Of a stretch of DNA of 19,231 bases, positions 1 to 7,202 are shown piece by piece; position 1 is the first letter of the stretch; each line of letters opens with the position of its first letter. Under the pieces are notes generated by a model. The model saw only the letters and a program-made list of their open reading frames with translations. It was not told the DNA's origin and ran no database searches. The DNA is taken from contig JAGCRJ010000268.1 of NCBI GenBank assembly GCA_017964745.1, positions 1 through 19,231 on the forward strand, given 5' to 3'. The translations under genes were made by a program, and so were the position numbers. Source of the stretch: Lachnospiraceae bacterium (GTDB lineage Bacteria > Bacillota > Clostridia > Lachnospirales > Lachnospiraceae).

Positions 1-348
1 CTTACAGCTAAGGAATGTAATGTTCACGAAAACTATAAGGAAAAGGTTCTTTCCGCAAAGGACCGCGACACGATAGTTACGGGAAAAACTCTCGGGCATC
101 CCGTCCGTGCTCTCAAGAACCGTATGAGCAGGGAGTTCGACAAACTGGAGAGGGATCCGAACACAAAACCGGAGGATCTGGAAAAACTCGGAGCGGGTGC
201 GCTCAGAAGAGCTGCGATAGAAGGGGATGTAAGGAACGGATCCTGTATGTGCGGACAGATCGCGGGACTCGTGAACAGTGAAGGAACCTGCGAAGAGATA
301 ATCACCGGCATCTGCAGGGATGCATACAGATTAATGGGGAAGGAATGA
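1..348 (+). CDS. fabK: Enoyl-ACP reductase II (FabK), C-terminal part
   Basis: This is the 3' end of a gene whose start lies before the window; 115 codons remain and end at TGA 346-348. FabK is an FMN- and NAD(P)H-dependent enzyme that reduces trans-2-enoyl-ACP, the last step of each fatty-acid elongation cycle, in the cytoplasm. The visible part carries the typical C-terminal FabK blocks: an EC..H..YK stretch, then DRDTIVTGKTLGHPVRALKN, then GAGALRRAA.EGDV and GSCMCGQIAGLV. The same fold occurs in nitronate monooxygenases, but the position directly before fabD argues for FabK. Three cysteines lie in the last 30 or so residues (GSCMCG and GTCEE), where FabK proteins I recall have none. The gap to fabD is 23 nt, so the genes are probably cotranscribed. 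The flavin-binding N-terminal half cannot be checked here. Confidence 0.9.
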   Translation, partial: LTAKECNVHENYKEKVLSAKDRDTIVTGKTLGHPVRALKNRMSREFDKLERDPNTKPEDLEKLGAGALRRAAIEGDVRNGSCMCGQIAGLVNSEGTCEEIITGICRDAYRLMGKE

Positions 349-371
349 CCCGGAAACAGGAAAAGATATAA

Positions 372-1301
372 ATGGGAAAGACAGCATTTTTGCTTGCGGG
401 ACAGGGAAGCCAGCATCCCGGTATGGGAAGAGAATTATATGAAAGCAGTAAGGCGGTACGCGATATTTTTGATGAAGCGGAAAAGATACGACCCGGAACT
501 CTTAAGCAGATGTTTGAGGGAAGCGATGAGGAATTAAAGCGCACTTCAAATACACAGCCCTGCCTTTTTCTGGCTGATCTTGCCGCGGCTCTTTCTCTTA
601 AGGAAAACGGTGTGGCTCCGGATATGATCGCGGGTTTTTCACTCGGCGAGGTTGCGGGGCTTGCACTCAGCGGGATCATGGATGAGATGTCGGCATTCAG
701 ACTGGTGATCAAGAGAGGCCTCCTTATGGATGAGGCGGCAAGGAGAATAGACGGCGGAATGCTTGCGGTCCTGAGAATGGATGCGGGTGAGCTTGAAGAG
801 ATGTGTGAAGAGATCGGAGTGTATCCCGTCAATTACAACTGTCCCGGACAGATTGTTGTATCCGGCGCTGCAGAGAAGATATCGGAGCTTCAGATCGCAC
901 TGTCCCTGAAAAAAGTAAGATGCATATCGCTTGCCGTAAGCGGTCCGTTCCATACGCCGTACATGAAGTCCGCATCAAACAGTCTCAGGGATGAACTTAA
1001 AGGCGGAGGATATTTTATCAAAGGTTCAGACACCGATATCTATTCGAACAAAGCGGCATCAGTTTATCCGAAGGAAAAAGGAGAGATAATCGATCTTATC
1101 TCGGGGCAGATATCAAACAGCGTCAGATGGGAAGAGACTCTCCGCAATATGGTCGGTGCCGGTGCGGATACATTCATAGAATGCGGACCCGGAAATGTTC
1201 TGTCGGGATTTGTAAAGAGAACCTGTCCCGGGGCAAAGATATTTAATGTAAGCGACACGGAAACTCTGGGAACTGCTTTGGAGGCACTTAAATATGCTTG
1301 A
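372..1301 (+). CDS. fabD: Malonyl-CoA:ACP transacylase FabD
   Basis: FabD moves malonyl from CoA to acyl carrier protein, making the extender unit for FabF. The 309 residues match the usual length. The N-terminal GQGSQ motif is at residues 10-14. The nucleophile elbow reads GFSLGE with catalytic Ser90, where many homologues have GHSLGE. The conserved Arg of the substrate carboxylate pocket is Arg115 (KRGLLM), and the catalytic His194 lies in GPFHTPYM. The start is ATG 372, preceded by an AGGA at 358-361. The 3' end overlaps fabG by 8 nt, which suggests translational coupling. The product works with the acetyl-CoA carboxylase genes downstream, which supply malonyl-CoA. Confidence 0.96.
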   Translation: MGKTAFLLAGQGSQHPGMGRELYESSKAVRDIFDEAEKIRPGTLKQMFEGSDEELKRTSNTQPCLFLADLAAALSLKENGVAPDMIAGFSLGEVAGLALSGIMDEMSAFRLVIKRGLLMDEAARRIDGGMLAVLRMDAGELEEMCEEIGVYPVNYNCPGQIVVSGAAEKISELQIALSLKKVRCISLAVSGPFHTPYMKSASNSLRDELKGGGYFIKGSDTDIYSNKAASVYPKEKGEIIDLISGQISNSVRWEETLRNMVGAGADTFIECGPGNVLSGFVKRTCPGAKIFNVSDTETLGTALEALKYA

Positions 1302-2034
1302 TGGAAAGGTTGCCGTCATAACGGGCGGAACAAGAGGAATAGGAAGAGCCATTGCGGAAAAGTTCGCATCCTGCGGAGCGGATATTGCTCTGATCGCAAC
1401 GAGTGATTCGGATGCGGCAAAGGAAACAATGAGCAGGCTGGAAAAGACCGGAAGAAATGTCAGATTCTATATCTGCGACATAAGCAATGCAAAGGATGTA
1501 ACGGATGTGACGGAGGAGATCCTTGCGGATTTCGGACATACGGACATCCTGGTCAACAATGCGGGCATCACAAGGGATAATCTTCTTCCCGCATTAAAGG
1601 ATTCGGACATAGACGATGTCATTGATGTGAACCTTAAGGGAACCATCTATATGACAAAGGCATTCATCAGAAGCTTCATAAAGCAGCGCAGCGGAAATAT
1701 CATCAATATCAGCTCCGTTGTCGGTCTTATGGGAAATAAGGGACAGGCCAATTATGCGGCTTCCAAGGCGGGCATCATAGGTTTTACCAAAACCGTGGCA
1801 AAGGAATACGGAAGCAGGAAGATAAGATGCAACGCCATAGCGCCGGGTTATATCGAAACCGATATGACGGGTTCTCTGGGCGAGGAGTATACGAAGATGA
1901 TCACGGGAACAATACCTCTCGGAACCCTCGGAAAGCCGGAGGATGTTGCGGAGCTTGCGTTTTTTCTTGCGGGTGAAAGCTCGAGGTATATAACAGGTGA
2001 AGTCATAAAGGTTGACGGAGGAATGTATGTGTAG
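1294..2034 (+). CDS. fabG: 3-oxoacyl-ACP reductase FabG
   Basis: FabG is the NADPH-dependent short-chain dehydrogenase that reduces 3-oxoacyl-ACP to 3-hydroxyacyl-ACP in each elongation round. The 246-residue protein shows the Rossmann motif GGTRGIG at residues 11-17, NNAG at 88-91, and the catalytic set Asn113, Ser141, Tyr154 and Lys158 (YAASK). The late motif PGYIETDMT is followed by the C-terminal GGMYV expected of the family. The segment after NNAGITRDNLL reads PALKD, while many homologues have a Met-Arg pair there; this should not affect catalysis. The start codon lies inside the fabD stop region, giving an 8-nt overlap, and the 3' end overlaps fabF by 8 nt. Both overlaps imply coupled translation. 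Confidence 0.96.
   Translation: MLDGKVAVITGGTRGIGRAIAEKFASCGADIALIATSDSDAAKETMSRLEKTGRNVRFYICDISNAKDVTDVTEEILADFGHTDILVNNAGITRDNLLPALKDSDIDDVIDVNLKGTIYMTKAFIRSFIKQRSGNIINISSVVGLMGNKGQANYAASKAGIIGFTKTVAKEYGSRKIRCNAIAPGYIETDMTGSLGEEYTKMITGTIPLGTLGKPEDVAELAFFLAGESSRYITGEVIKVDGGMYV
2016..2020 (+). promoter_or_regulatory. Ribosome binding site that fixes the fabF start
   Basis: GGAGG sits in the last codons of fabG, 6 nt before ATG 2027. This spacing favours ATG 2027 over the upstream in-frame TTG at 2012, which would add five residues not seen at KAS II N-termini and lies upstream of this site. Confidence 0.8.
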
Positions 2035-3259
2035 AGTTGTGATCACCGGAATGGGAGTAGTGTCTCCCGTCGGAAATGATATCGAAACATTTTGGAAGAA
2101 TATAACCTCGGGTGTATGCGGTATCGACATGATAAAGAGATTTGATGCATCGGGACTCAAAGTAAATCTCGATGCCGAGGTAAAGGATTTCGATCCGAAG
2201 AAGGTTTACGATACGGTTCAGGAGATAAGAAAATCCGATCTGTATATGCAGTATGCGATGGCTGCGTCCAAGCAGGCGGTCGAACAGAGCCGAATTCTTG
2301 AAAGTGATCTCGATAAGGAACGCTTCGGCGTTTACATCGGTTCAGGTATCGGGGGCATATCCTCAACTCTCAGGGAAACAAGAAAACTTGATGAAAAAGG
2401 ACCCGAGATGGTTTCTCCTTTCTTTGTTCCGATGATGATCTCAAATATGGCATCGGGATCCGTGTCCATAAGATTCGGTGCGAAAGGACCGACACTCCCC
2501 ATCGTGACCGCATGTGCGACATCGACACACTGCATAGGTGAGGCCTACAGGACGATCAGGCACGGATACGCGGATGCGATCCTTGCGGGTGGAAGCGAGG
2601 CTTCGATCAACGAACTTGCGATGGCAGGCTTCATAAACTGTCAGGCTCTTAATCTGTCGGATGAACCGAGCGAGGGAAGTCTTCCTTTTGACAAGAGAAG
2701 GGGAGGCTTTGTAATGGGCGAGGGCGCAGGAGTCCTGATGCTGGAAGAGTATGAGCATGCAAAGGCGCGCGGAGCTGAGATCATCGCGGAGGTTGTCGGA
2801 TATTCGAATACCTCCGATGCGTATCACATAACGGCACCGGATCCCGAGGGCGACGGAGCAGTCAGGGCGATTAGGGCTGTATGTGAGGAAGCCGGTATCG
2901 AAGCGGATGATGATATTTATGTAAATGCCCACGGAACCGGAACTCATTTAAATGATGCGATGGAGACCAAGGCACTTAAGAAGGTATTCGGAAAGAGAGC
3001 ATATGATCTTCATATCAGCTCTACGAAATCCATGACGGGACATATGATGGGTGCGACGGGGGCGGTCGAGGCGATTGCTTCGGCACTTGCGCTGAAGGAC
3101 GGCATCATTCCTCCCACGATTAATTACAGGGAAAAAGATGATGAATGCGATCTTGATTATACTCCGAATACTGCTGTTAAGACGGCTGTGAAATATGCGA
3201 TAAGTTCTTCTCTCGGATTCGGCGGACATAATGCCGTCATCGCGCTTAAGAGGATCTGA
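2027..3259 (+). CDS. fabF: 3-oxoacyl-ACP synthase II FabF
   Basis: FabF condenses malonyl-ACP with a growing acyl-ACP, releasing CO2 and extending the chain by two carbons. From ATG 2027 the protein has 410 residues and begins MCRVVITGMGVVSPVG, the standard KAS II start. The nucleophile is Cys163 in TACATSTH, the same number as in the E. coli enzyme. The first catalytic histidine is in NAHGTGTHLND, and the Lys and second His are in STKSMTGHMMGATGAVEA. The C-terminal GFGGHNA motif is present. The NAHGTGTH variant, instead of the common NAHGTSTP, lies beside the catalytic His but is a tolerated variation. The gene overlaps fabG by 8 nt and is followed after 14 nt by accB. Confidence 0.96.
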   Translation: MCRVVITGMGVVSPVGNDIETFWKNITSGVCGIDMIKRFDASGLKVNLDAEVKDFDPKKVYDTVQEIRKSDLYMQYAMAASKQAVEQSRILESDLDKERFGVYIGSGIGGISSTLRETRKLDEKGPEMVSPFFVPMMISNMASGSVSIRFGAKGPTLPIVTACATSTHCIGEAYRTIRHGYADAILAGGSEASINELAMAGFINCQALNLSDEPSEGSLPFDKRRGGFVMGEGAGVLMLEEYEHAKARGAEIIAEVVGYSNTSDAYHITAPDPEGDGAVRAIRAVCEEAGIEADDDIYVNAHGTGTHLNDAMETKALKKVFGKRAYDLHISSTKSMTGHMMGATGAVEAIASALALKDGIIPPTINYREKDDECDLDYTPNTAVKTAVKYAISSSLGFGGHNAVIALKRI

Positions 3260-3273
3260 AAGGAAGGCGGAAG

Positions 3274-3729
3274 ATGGGCTCTATAAAAGAATACGGAGAT
3301 CTTTTCGAAAGGCTCGGACTGACGGAGCTTTCGGTTGAAGAAAAGGATCTTAAGCTCACACTGAAAAAAGAGATAAAGCTTGTTACGGGTGAAATATCCG
3401 CATGCACAGGCGGAGGAAACCGGAGGTCCGGAGAGAAAGAAGCTTTCGGAAGTGCGAAAGAAAAAAGCGAAAGTTATGCGGATGTATCAGGTGCGGAAGC
3501 CGCCATAAGCGGAACGGAAGTGAAGGCACCGATACTCGGAGTGTTCTATGCAAACGAAACTCCGGTCAAAGAAGGAGATGCTGTTGAGAAAGGTGACGTT
3601 CTCTGCACCATCGAGGCGATGAAGATGATGAATGAAGTGAAGTCACCCGCTTCGGGGAAAGTGATCAAAGTGCTTGCGGAGAACGGAGCACTCGTCGAAT
3701 ATCATCAGACATTATTTGTCATCGGATAA
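3274..3729 (+). CDS. accB: Biotin carboxyl carrier protein of acetyl-CoA carboxylase (AccB)
   Basis: AccB carries the biotin that shuttles CO2 between AccC and the AccA/AccD carboxyltransferase. The 151-residue protein has a short N-terminal segment, a low-complexity Ser/Glu/Ala/Gly linker at about residues 40-80, and a C-terminal biotinyl domain. The biotinylation motif EAMKMMNEV has Lys117 as the attachment site. The preceding sequence VKAPILGVFY is the usual first strand of the lipoyl/biotinyl fold. A purine-rich site with several GG pairs (3261-3270) precedes ATG 3274. The linker is more charged than the Ala/Pro-rich linkers of many homologues. It is followed by a 67-nt gap before fabZ, the longest gap in this operon. 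Confidence 0.95.
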   Translation: MGSIKEYGDLFERLGLTELSVEEKDLKLTLKKEIKLVTGEISACTGGGNRRSGEKEAFGSAKEKSESYADVSGAEAAISGTEVKAPILGVFYANETPVKEGDAVEKGDVLCTIEAMKMMNEVKSPASGKVIKVLAENGALVEYHQTLFVIG

Positions 3730-3765
3730 ACAGCTCTGTGACAATTTAACTGATAAGAAAACATG

Positions 3766-3776
3766 AAAAAAAAAAA
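3766..3776 (+). repeat. A11 homopolymer upstream of fabZ
   Basis: Eleven consecutive A residues follow an ATG at 3763. Read as given, that ATG opens a 31-codon frame that overlaps the start of fabZ and is not in frame with it. Removing one A would join the ATG in frame to fabZ, adding 11 residues (MKKKIIRERNY). Whether the run matters biologically is not known. Confidence 0.9.
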
Positions 3777-3796
3777 TCATTCGGGAACGAAATTAT

Positions 3797-4222
3797 ATGA
3801 ATCGGGAAGAAATAAAACAGATACTTCCTCACCGCGAACCGATGCTGCTCGTGGATGAAGCGGAGATGAATGAAGACGGAAGTGCAACGGCATATTACAG
3901 AGTGCGCGGAGATGAGTTTTTCCTGCAGGGTCATTTTCCGGGCAATCCGATAGTACCGGGTGTGATCCAGTGCGAAATGATGGCACAGTCGGTATGCGTT
4001 CTTTTCAAAGACAGGATGAAAGCCGGTGTTACACCCGTATATACGGGACTCGATAAGATCCGTTTCAGAAATATGATCAAACCGGGAGATCTTGTAAAGA
4101 TCGATACGAAGATCCTGAACGGATGTCACCCTCTGTATCTCCTTCACGGAGAAGTGAGTGTTGACGGAAAGAGATGTATGGGCGGTGATTTTTCATTTGC
4201 CCTTATGGGCGGAAAGGAATGA
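3797..4222 (+). CDS. fabZ: 3-hydroxyacyl-ACP dehydratase FabZ
   Basis: FabZ removes water from 3-hydroxyacyl-ACP to give trans-2-enoyl-ACP, the substrate of FabK. The 141-residue hot-dog-fold protein starts MNREEIKQILPHREPMLLVD, as FabZ proteins do. The active-site His46 is in GHFPGNPIVPG and Glu60 in QCEMMAQS. The Glu, instead of the Asp typical of FabA, supports FabZ rather than FabA. ATG 3797 gives the expected N-terminus, but I see no strong Shine-Dalgarno before it; the upstream region holds an out-of-frame ATG and an A11 run. Four bases separate the stop codon from the accC start. Confidence 0.95.
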   Translation: MNREEIKQILPHREPMLLVDEAEMNEDGSATAYYRVRGDEFFLQGHFPGNPIVPGVIQCEMMAQSVCVLFKDRMKAGVTPVYTGLDKIRFRNMIKPGDLVKIDTKILNGCHPLYLLHGEVSVDGKRCMGGDFSFALMGGKE

Positions 4223-4226
4223 CGGT

Positions 4227-5555
4227 ATGTTTTCCAGGATCCTCATAGCAAACCGCGGCGAAGTTGCGGTACGTGTGATCAGGGCATGCAAGGAAATGGG
4301 AATAGAGACGGTTGCGGTTTATTCCGAAGCCGACAAGGATGCCCTGCATGTGAATATGGCCGATGAAAGCTATTGCATAGGTGGTCCTCTTGCAAGGGAC
4401 AGCTATCTTAACATAAGTGCTCTTATCACTATCGCAAAGAAGACCGGATCCGAGGCTGTTCATCCGGGATACGGAATGCTTTCGGAAAATGCATCGTTTG
4501 CGAAAGCCTGCGAGGAAGAAGGGATCGTCTTTATAGGACCGTCATCTTCCGTTATGGAGAAGATGGGACAGAAGGAGATCGCAAGAAGAATTGCCGCGGA
4601 AAGCGGGGTTCCCGTCATTCCCGGAAGCGAAATACTTAATTCGCCGGATGAGGTCACAGAAAACGCGGAGAGGATCGGATATCCCGTGATCTTAAAAGCA
4701 AGGGCCGGAGGCGGAGGAAAGGGCATCCGTATCGTAAGGGATAAGGATGAACTTGCGGGAGCTTTTTCCGAGGTGAAGAAAGAAGCGGAAAGCTCATTCG
4801 GCGATGACGGGATCTTCATGGAAAAATATCTCGAGCATGTGAAGCATGTCGAGGTGCAGATCCTTGCGGATAAGGACGGTCACGTGATAATCCTTGGGGA
4901 CAGGGACTGTTCCGTTCAGAGAAGAAATCAGAAGCTTATCGAGGAATGTCCCGCACCGGTGCTCAGCGACTGCGTAAGGGAGCGTATGTATGAATCTGCG
5001 AAGAAGCTTACATCGGGCGTCGGTTATGTGACTGTGGGAACCGTGGAGTTTCTGGTCAGGGGCGATGAATACTATTTTCTGGAGATGAACACAAGACTTC
5101 AGGTTGAGCATTCCGTAACGGAGATGGTATGCGGTATTGATATCGTAGAGTGGCAGATAAGAACGGCTGCGGGAATAACGATTCCCTTTACGCAGGAGGA
5201 TATAAACACGGGACGCCATGCGATCGAATGCAGGATCTGTGCCGAGCATCCGGGTGATATGTCGCCTGCGGTCGGAAGGGTTGAGCTTCTTCATATTCCG
5301 GGCGGAGTTGATGTGAGATTTGATTCCGCACTTTATCAGAATTTTGAGATCACTCCTTTTTATGATTCGATGCTCGGAAAGCTCGTCGTATGTGCGGATA
5401 CGAGAGACGGTGCGATACGTAAGATGAAGAGTGCACTGTCGGAATTTGTTCTGGTCGGTGTGGACAATAACAGGGAGATGCATATGAGATTCCTTGAAGA
5501 CGTAAGGTTTGCACTCGGAACATATGATGCGGGTATATGTGAAAAGGTTCTTTAA
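4227..5555 (+). CDS. accC: Biotin carboxylase subunit of acetyl-CoA carboxylase (AccC)
   Basis: AccC uses ATP and bicarbonate to carboxylate the biotin on AccB. The 442-residue protein has the three expected parts: an N-terminal domain starting with ILIANRGEVAVRVIRACKE, an ATP-grasp domain with the glycine-rich loop KARAGGGGKGIRIV, and a C-terminal domain. Catalytic and metal-binding sequences are visible: HVEVQ, GDRDCSVQRRNQKLIEE, and EMNTRLQVEHSVTE. The start is set at ATG 4227 because an AAAGGA site (4213-4218) lies 8 nt before it and MFSRILIANRG matches family N-termini. The frame is open further upstream to 4158, but that stretch lies inside fabZ. The stop codon touches the accD start with no gap. 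Confidence 0.95.
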   Translation: MFSRILIANRGEVAVRVIRACKEMGIETVAVYSEADKDALHVNMADESYCIGGPLARDSYLNISALITIAKKTGSEAVHPGYGMLSENASFAKACEEEGIVFIGPSSSVMEKMGQKEIARRIAAESGVPVIPGSEILNSPDEVTENAERIGYPVILKARAGGGGKGIRIVRDKDELAGAFSEVKKEAESSFGDDGIFMEKYLEHVKHVEVQILADKDGHVIILGDRDCSVQRRNQKLIEECPAPVLSDCVRERMYESAKKLTSGVGYVTVGTVEFLVRGDEYYFLEMNTRLQVEHSVTEMVCGIDIVEWQIRTAAGITIPFTQEDINTGRHAIECRICAEHPGDMSPAVGRVELLHIPGGVDVRFDSALYQNFEITPFYDSMLGKLVVCADTRDGAIRKMKSALSEFVLVGVDNNREMHMRFLEDVRFALGTYDAGICEKVL

Positions 5556-6389
5556 ATGGATCTGAAGAGATTATTTCTAAAAGCAAATAACGATCTTGAA
5601 TCCGCGGACGGAAAAAGCAGTGCAAGAAAGATCGTGTGTAAGAAATGCAAGAAGCGTATCGCCGTATCAAGGATCAGGAACAATCATTTTGTCTGTCCCG
5701 AGTGCGGTCATTATTTCCAGGTAAGAGCGAGAAGAAGGATACTCATGCTCACCGACAGAAGAAGCTTTATTGAAACAGACCGTGAGCTTTCTTCCAAAAA
5801 CATTCTCGGTTTTCCCGAATATGATGACAAGCTCAGGGCAGCTGCGGAAAAGAGCAGGGAGACGGAAGGTGTCATCTGCGGCGAGGGAGAGATAGAAGGG
5901 CACAGGATATGTCTTTTTTCCATGGATTCCAATTTCATGATGGGTTCCATGGGTGCCGTGGTCGGCGAGAAGATAACGAGACTCTTTGAATACGCGACGG
6001 TACGGCATCTTCCTGTACTCGGAATAACGGTGTCCGGAGGCGCAAGGATGCAGGAGGGAATGATATCCCTTATGCAGATGTCCAAGGTGTCCGCTGCGGT
6101 AAAACGTCACTCCAATGACGGCAATTTATATATGGTGCTTCTTACAAATCCCACGACCGGCGGAGTTGATGCAAGCTTCGCAATGCTCGGTGATATCACG
6201 CTTGCGGAGCCCGGAGCAAGGATAGGATTTGCGGGACCGAGAGTCATCGAAAAAAGTCTCGGCAAAACTCTTCCCAAGGATTTCCAGAGAGCGGAGAGAG
6301 TTCTTGAATGCGGATTTATCGATGCCATAGTTCCGAGATGCGAACAGAAGAAATACATTGCAAAACTGCTCAAGATGCATGGGATGTGA
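5556..6389 (+). CDS. accD: Acetyl-CoA carboxylase carboxyltransferase subunit beta (AccD)
   Basis: AccD forms, with AccA, the carboxyltransferase that moves the carboxyl group from biotin to acetyl-CoA and so makes malonyl-CoA. The 277-residue protein has an N-terminal C4 zinc finger with Cys28, Cys31, Cys47 and Cys50, typical of the bacterial beta subunit. The crotonase-like core shows VSGGARMQEGMISLMQM and TTGGVDASFAMLGD, followed by GARIGFAGPRVI. The ATG directly follows the accC stop (TAAATG), so translation probably depends on the ribosome finishing accC. The end overlaps a possible GTG start of accA by 4 nt. Confidence 0.95.
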   Translation: MDLKRLFLKANNDLESADGKSSARKIVCKKCKKRIAVSRIRNNHFVCPECGHYFQVRARRRILMLTDRRSFIETDRELSSKNILGFPEYDDKLRAAAEKSRETEGVICGEGEIEGHRICLFSMDSNFMMGSMGAVVGEKITRLFEYATVRHLPVLGITVSGGARMQEGMISLMQMSKVSAAVKRHSNDGNLYMVLLTNPTTGGVDASFAMLGDITLAEPGARIGFAGPRVIEKSLGKTLPKDFQRAERVLECGFIDAIVPRCEQKKYIAKLLKMHGM

Positions 6390-6406
6390 ACTCATTCCGA
6401 AAAGTT

Positions 6407-7189
6407 ATGAACAAGAACACTGTCAGGACAAATGAAGATTATTCTACGGTGCTCGGCGCAAGAAGCGAGAAAAGACTCACGGCGATCGATCACATCAGCG
6501 CACTCATCGATGATTTCACGGAGCTGCACGGAGACAGGCTGTACGGTGATGACAAGGCCGTCATCGCGGGAATAGGTTATCTGGGCGATATGCCTGTTAC
6601 GGTCATTGGTATCGAAAAAGGGAAAAACACCGAGGAGAGGATATTCAGGAATTTCGGAAGCGCACATCCCGAAGGATACCGTAAGGCATTAAGACTAATG
6701 AAGCAGGCTGAGAAATTCTCCCGGCCGGTACTCTGCTTTGTCGATACTGCAGGAGCTTTCTGCGGGGTAGATGCGGAGGAGCGCGGACAGGGAAAGGCGA
6801 TAGCCGATAACCTCGCGGAGATGTCGGATCTGAAGACTCCTATCATATCCGTTGTCATCGGAGAAGGCGGAAGCGGAGGCGCATTGGCGCTTTGTCATTC
6901 CGACAGGATATGGATGACGGAAGATGCGTATTTCAGCGTGGTCTCTCCGGAGAGCTGTGCGAATATTCTCTGGAAGGATACGTCAAGAGCGGATGAAGCT
7001 GCGAAGGCGCTGTGCCTGACGGCCGACAAGCTTCTGGAACTCGGTCTTATCGACCGCATCTGCAGAAAAGGAAAACTGAAGGAAATGTCGGATAATCTTA
7101 AGGATGAGTTCAAAAAACTGATGCAGATGAAAACCGATGATCTCATCGAAGCAAGATACCAAAGATTCAGAAAGGTCGGTTACCGGTAA
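6407..7189 (+). CDS. accA: Acetyl-CoA carboxylase carboxyltransferase subunit alpha (AccA)
   Basis: AccA is the partner of AccD in the carboxyltransferase. From ATG 6407 it has 260 residues. Family blocks include ELHGDRLYGDD near residue 40, VDTAGAFCGVDAEERGQG, and the oxyanion-hole segment GEGGSGGALAL, followed by FSVVSPESCANILWKD. The start is uncertain. A GTG at 6386 overlaps the accD stop by 4 nt (GTGA) and would add seven residues; neither site has a clear Shine-Dalgarno. The frame is also open back to an ATG at 6308 inside accD, which is unlikely to be used. With AccB, AccC and AccD, the operon encodes a complete malonyl-CoA supply. Confidence 0.94.
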   Translation: MNKNTVRTNEDYSTVLGARSEKRLTAIDHISALIDDFTELHGDRLYGDDKAVIAGIGYLGDMPVTVIGIEKGKNTEERIFRNFGSAHPEGYRKALRLMKQAEKFSRPVLCFVDTAGAFCGVDAEERGQGKAIADNLAEMSDLKTPIISVVIGEGGSGGALALCHSDRIWMTEDAYFSVVSPESCANILWKDTSRADEAAKALCLTADKLLELGLIDRICRKGKLKEMSDNLKDEFKKLMQMKTDDLIEARYQRFRKVGYR

Positions 7190-7202
7190 AGACGGTATAT
7201 AT

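Noticed and set aside
2012..2026. Upstream TTG start for fabF
   Set aside because: The GGAGG site at 2016-2020 lies after that TTG and is well spaced for ATG 2027.
3738..3757. Possible internal promoter between accB and fabZ (GTGACA ... GATAAG)
   Set aside because: The two elements are only 8 bp apart and no suitable -10 occurs at 16-18 bp.
4158..4226. Upstream start for accC inside fabZ
   Set aside because: The extra 23 residues do not resemble AccC, and AAAGGA at 4213-4218 fits ATG 4227.
4794..5483. A 229-codon open frame on the - strand inside accC
   Set aside because: No domain features, and it lies opposite the ATP-grasp core of accC.
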